Below are positions 61,529 to 64,000 of a DNA stretch of 64,000 nt, piece by piece. Positions within the stretch are counted from its first letter, which is position 1, and every line of letters begins with the position of its first letter. The position numbers and the translations under genes are program-made. Source of the DNA: Actinomycetes bacterium (GTDB lineage: Bacteria; Actinomycetota; Acidimicrobiia; Acidimicrobiales; RAAP-2); assembly GCA_021778895.1 (NCBI GenBank), contig JAJYBR010000003.1, forward strand, positions 151,150 through 215,149, given 5' to 3'. The notes beneath the pieces are model-generated. The model made no database searches, was not told the DNA's origin, and saw only the letters and a list, made by a program, of their open reading frames with translations.

Positions 61529-61775
61529 AGAACGCCAAACCACTCCAGACCGAGGCCCCTTCAGGATCTATACGCCTGCATCCCTAGGCGATGCCGTGCG
61601 TCACTACCGGACGGAGGCTGGACTGACTCAAGCCCAGTTGGCTGAGAAGGCAGGGATCCAGCGCAGTTACCTGTCCGAGCTGGAAAGCGGCAAGGAAACC
61701 GAGCAAGTGAAACGGCTGTTTGGAGTGCTGCGGCAACTCGGGGTTCGCATGACGCTGGACAAGGCGGATTGGTAG
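61521..61775 (+). CDS. hipB: HipB-like antitoxin/repressor
   Basis: 84 residues. Cro/C1-type HTH: VRHYRTEAGLTQAQLAEKAGIQRSYLSELESGKETEQVKRLF. ATG 61521 chosen because operator box three overlaps it and conserved sequence begins after it. Represses its own operon through the three boxes and binds HipA. Overlaps hipA by one base. Confidence 0.9.
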   Translation: MPTERQTTPDRGPFRIYTPASLGDAVRHYRTEAGLTQAQLAEKAGIQRSYLSELESGKETEQVKRLFGVLRQLGVRMTLDKADW

Positions 61776-63004
61776 TGGCTGACGATCTCGCTGTCTGGCT
61801 CTATGGCGAGCGAGTGGCCGTGATCGACCGCGAACGGGACCGGCCTCGACTGGCATACACAGAGGAGGCACTGAGGAGGTACCCGTTGGGTACCCCGCTC
61901 TTGTCGCTCTCGCTGCCCGTCAGCTCACGCCGATACACGCAAGGAACCGTTCGCCCATTCCTAGACGGCTTGCTGCCTGAAGGCGAATCACGCAAATCTA
62001 TCGCCCGTGAAGTCCACGTCCCGGAGCGCGACACATACGGATTGATCCGCGCCCTTGGTAGGGATTGCGCTGGCGCGGTAGTGATCCAACCGGCAGAGGA
62101 TCCGGCGCCTCCAGCACCAACCACGACCACGGCAGAGCCGCTCAGCGCGGAGGAAATCGAAGCTCTCGTCAGAGATCTCAAGAGCGCCCCGCTCGGAGTC
62201 GGCGGGCGAGTGCGAATCTCGCTGGCGGGCGTGCAGGAGAAGTTAGTCCTGACCCGCATGCCAGACGGCTCCTGGGGACGGCCAGTCGACGGGACGCCAT
62301 CGACACACATTCTCAAGCCGGAGGTCGCGGCGTTCCCCGACACCGTCGAGAACGAAGCGTTCTGTATGCGCGTCGCCAAGCATCTCGGACTGGATGTCGC
62401 ATCAGTCGAGACGACAAAGATCGGAGGGCGAAAGCTCATCGTTGTCGAGCGATACGACCGAGTTGTTGCAGCAGACGGCACGGTACGACGCATCCACCAA
62501 GAAGACTTCTGCCAGGCAACCGGGGTGGCGCCGGAGACAAAGTACGAAGAGGACGGGGGACCGTCTCTTCTGCGCATCGCTGGCATCCTTAGAGATGTTG
62601 CTGCGCCGGACTCCTTGAAGCGACTTTTGGAAGCGGTCACCGTCAACGCGCTCATCGGCAACGGAGACGCGCACGCCAAGAACTTCTCGTTGTTGCACGC
62701 AGAAGACGGAGCGCTGACGCTGACACCGCTCTACGACCTCATGTGCACGCTGTACTACGGAGACGATCGGTTGGCGATGTACATCGACAACATCCATCGA
62801 ACGAATCTGCTGACGATTGAGCGAATCGTGAATGAAGCGGTGCGGTGGGGAATGTCGCGCGATCGTGCGACAGAGATCGTCGTCAATCTTCTGGAGAAGG
62901 CTCCCTCTGCGCTTGGCCTCGCCCGCGAAGAGACCGAAGGTGTGCCAACGAAGCTGGTTGCCACTGTCAAAGCTCAGCTCAAACAGCTTCGGTCGGTCGA
63001 ATGA
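61775..63004 (+). CDS. hipA: HipA-like serine/threonine kinase toxin
   Basis: 409 residues. N-terminal beta domain with VWLYGERVAVIDR, PLGTPLLSLSLP and VRPFLDGLLPEG. The Ser/Gly-rich ATP loop region is SLAGVQEKLVLTR. Catalytic segment NGDAHAKNFSLL with the Asp base, and metal-binding LTPLYDLMCT. E. coli HipA phosphorylates glutamyl-tRNA synthetase and triggers persistence. All key residues are present, so it is probably active. GTG start overlaps the hipB stop. Confidence 0.9.
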   Translation: MADDLAVWLYGERVAVIDRERDRPRLAYTEEALRRYPLGTPLLSLSLPVSSRRYTQGTVRPFLDGLLPEGESRKSIAREVHVPERDTYGLIRALGRDCAGAVVIQPAEDPAPPAPTTTTAEPLSAEEIEALVRDLKSAPLGVGGRVRISLAGVQEKLVLTRMPDGSWGRPVDGTPSTHILKPEVAAFPDTVENEAFCMRVAKHLGLDVASVETTKIGGRKLIVVERYDRVVAADGTVRRIHQEDFCQATGVAPETKYEEDGGPSLLRIAGILRDVAAPDSLKRLLEAVTVNALIGNGDAHAKNFSLLHAEDGALTLTPLYDLMCTLYYGDDRLAMYIDNIHRTNLLTIERIVNEAVRWGMSRDRATEIVVNLLEKAPSALGLAREETEGVPTKLVATVKAQLKQLRSVE

Positions 63005-63232
63005 GCGACGTCAGTCGACCGGTGCTCCCGGAGCCCGAGTCAGGCGACGATTGACCCCCACAGAACTTGAGTGGCGTCGGAGGGCTGACGTGCACAATTT
63101 CCGACTGGCGCTTGAGGCTTTGGGGTTCGTGGGTAGTCATCAGTTAGTTCGCCCGATCGAATCTCCTTGCCGAGAGACCTTGGGGAACTACCGCCGCTGC
63201 TCGATTAGTGAGAAGCGATCAATACCTGGTGA

Positions 63233-63504
63233 TCAACTTCGCGGTAGCGAAACGTTCGCCCAGGTCGCTCCCCCGTCGCTCGAGCGACGCACCGCTGTCG
63301 TAGAGCCATTACAAATCATGAGGCCGTGAGAAATGTTGGCGAAGATCATGGGGTAGGCGCTGGAACAGCGCACTTCGCCGATTGGCGTGAGGCGCGAGCC
63401 CCACTCACTGACTCGATAGAGGTTGGGGGGAGTCTCCAGGGCTCCGTAGTCCAAAACGGCGACGTTTGCGTTGATTGGATCAAACTGGGGTTGCCCCGGA
63501 TTGA
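63233..63504 (-). pseudogene. Asp-box protein fragment truncated by the IS element
   Basis: About 90 residues of an open frame ending with a classical Asp-box SSDGGATW. Such boxes mark beta-propellers (sialidases, BNR proteins). The 5' part would lie to the right, where the IS begins at about 63505, so the gene was cut by insertion. Stretch 63005-63232 between hipA and this fragment has no recognised gene. Confidence 0.5.
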
Positions 63505-63875
63505 TGGACACCTAACGTCGAGGAGATCCTCGATCGAAAGGAGTCCCCGTGGCCGAGAAGCCCCGGATCTATCCCCAAGAGTTCAAGGACGAGGCCGTGA
63601 ACCTGGTCGAGTCGTCAAAGCGCTCGGTCGCCGAGGTCGCGCGTTCGCTCGGCATCTCAGATCGCACGCTGTGGAATTGGGTCAACGTTGCACGCAAGAA
63701 ACAGGCGCGTGCAAGCGACCCGACGGCGCTCTCCGAGGAGGATTTCGCCGAACTGAAGCGGCTGCGCAAGGAGAACGCCCAGCAGAGGATCGACATGGAG
63801 ATCCTGCGCAAGGCGGCCGCCTATTTCGCCAGAGAGACGATGCGATGACCGGCTGTCGCTTCGTCCACGACCACC
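63505..63875 (+). mobile_element. IS3-family element, truncated
   Basis: Left end about TGGACACCTAACGTCG at 63505, followed by a small inverted repeat CGAGGA-GA-TCCTCG and the orfA gene. orfB breaks after about 11 codons, near 63875, where other sequence starts. The right terminal repeat is absent from the window. Confidence 0.7.
63549..63848 (+). CDS. IS3-family transposase OrfA
   Basis: 99 residues. HTH of the IS3 OrfA type: IYPQEFKDEAVNLVESSKRSVAEVARSLGISDRTLWNWV, then a leucine-rich coiled coil (LKRLRKENAQQRIDMEILRKA). GTG start with AAAGGAG ribosome site. The downstream orfB is broken, so this copy cannot transpose by itself. Confidence 0.92.
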   Translation: MAEKPRIYPQEFKDEAVNLVESSKRSVAEVARSLGISDRTLWNWVNVARKKQARASDPTALSEEDFAELKRLRKENAQQRIDMEILRKAAAYFARETMR

Positions 63876-63916
63876 TGTCCGCGTACAGGCAAACGTGTCG
63901 CACCGCGTACGGGTGA
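63845..63916 (+). pseudogene. IS3 OrfB, truncated at its 5' end
   Basis: ATGA overlap with orfA. The first residues (CRFVHDHLSAY) match the start of IS3 OrfB integrases, normally near 280 residues. After codon 11 the sequence becomes a direct-repeat array and a stop arises at codon 24. Confidence 0.75.
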
Positions 63917-63924
63917 ACGTGTCG
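63876..63924 (+). repeat. 21-bp direct repeats, probable end of a second mobile element
   Basis: Two 21-base copies (63880-63900 and 63904-63924; 18 of 21 bases equal, period 24), sharing CGCGTAC-N-GG-NN-AACGTGTCG. They begin at TGT, at the point where OrfB is interrupted. Repeated ends of this kind occur in IS21-like and some other elements. The identity of the element lies outside the window. Confidence 0.5.
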
Positions 63925-63958
63925 GTCAGCCATCAACCTAAAAGCCCGGGGTGAGTGC

Positions 63959-64000
63959 CATCCTCCTTGGTGTCAAGACCAATTGCCGCCAAGGAGGATG
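63959..64000. repeat. Perfect 12-bp inverted repeat at the window edge
   Basis: CATCCTCCTTGG (63959-63970) and CCAAGGAGGATG (63989-64000) around 18 bases. It could be a terminator or a structured subterminal region of the second mobile element. The right arm ends with AAGGAGGATG, which could also be a ribosome site and start codon of a gene beyond the window. Confidence 0.5.

Noticed and set aside
61166..61543. 125-codon open frame on minus upstream of hipB
   Set aside because: Would cover the hipBA operator boxes and promoter; no homology seen.
1..64000. tRNA, rRNA, CRISPR array
   Set aside because: No cloverleaf-like sequence with conserved tRNA boxes, no rRNA core sequence and no regularly spaced repeats were found by reading; the 27-bp boxes at 61.5 kb are only three and degenerate, thus operators rather than CRISPR repeats.

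Overview
This window comes from a high-GC actinobacterial chromosome. The best guess is class Acidimicrobiia or a close relative. Reasons: strong G/C at third codon positions, many GTG starts and probable leaderless starts, an F420-type luciferase-like oxidoreductase and a possible F420-binding flavin-fold protein, a his operon led by a YerC/TrpR-like regulator, and a secreted protein built of G-Y-W repeats like those I associate with Acidimicrobiia. I found no rRNA, tRNA or CRISPR array. The genome is compact: about eighteen adjacent gene pairs overlap by four bases (ATGA or GTGA), and five convergent pairs finish on a shared palindrome (TGATCA or CTAG).

Layout. 1-3.1 kb: pyrimidine/purine salvage (cytosine permease cut by the window edge, a phosphoribosyltransferase, a yeast-type cytosine deaminase, upp). 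3.2-6.9 kb: heterodimeric ABC exporter with one degenerate ATP site. 6.9-9.5 kb: F420-type oxidoreductase and glutamate dehydrogenase. 9.7-10.7 kb: a two-gene membrane module whose large subunit carries FTR1-like E-x-x-E motifs. 10.7-17.1 kb: his genes, with regulator-hisG-hisD-hisCB(fused)-hisH-hisF-hisIE on minus and hisA divergent on plus, sharing a TrpR-like palindrome. 17.2-18.8 kb: small membrane protein and pirin. 18.9-21.2 kb: arsenic resistance (arsC, acr3, arsR, DsrE-like). 21.2-26.3 kb: ferric-type ABC importer in one operon with a second copy of the E-x-x-E module. 26.4-29.0 kb: CDF-like protein, small proteins, and a secreted repeat protein ending in an M23-like domain.

29.1-33.3 kb is a probable nitrosative or redox stress island: HTH regulator, hemerythrin-DUF2249 protein, haem-copper/NnrS-like membrane protein, stand-alone DUF2249, MIP18-family protein, DUF488. 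Two of its promoters share a 14-15 bp motif. 33.3-42.9 kb: pncB, second DsrE protein, DUF885 peptidase-like protein, epimerase, MarR plus DHA2 exporter, MFS plus ChrB-like protein, methyltransferase. 42.9-44.6 kb: a decayed alcohol dehydrogenase and a second arsenic locus (arsI, arsR). 44.6-56.8 kb: HtrA protease, hydrolases, PadR/membrane pair, Rrf2/exporter pair, and a TRIC fragment coupled to an amidohydrolase.

56.8-64 kb is accessory in character: long non-coding stretches, two less GC-rich orphan genes, a PAS-GAF-PAS-GGDEF-EAL protein, a hipBA module with three operator boxes spaced exactly 27 bp, and at the right edge an Asp-box protein fragment cut by an IS3-type element that is itself interrupted by another element.

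Most confident functions: his operon, salvage genes, arsenic and ferric-type operons, hipBA. Most interesting unknown: the duplicated E-x-x-E membrane module, one copy of which sits inside the iron-type ABC operon.
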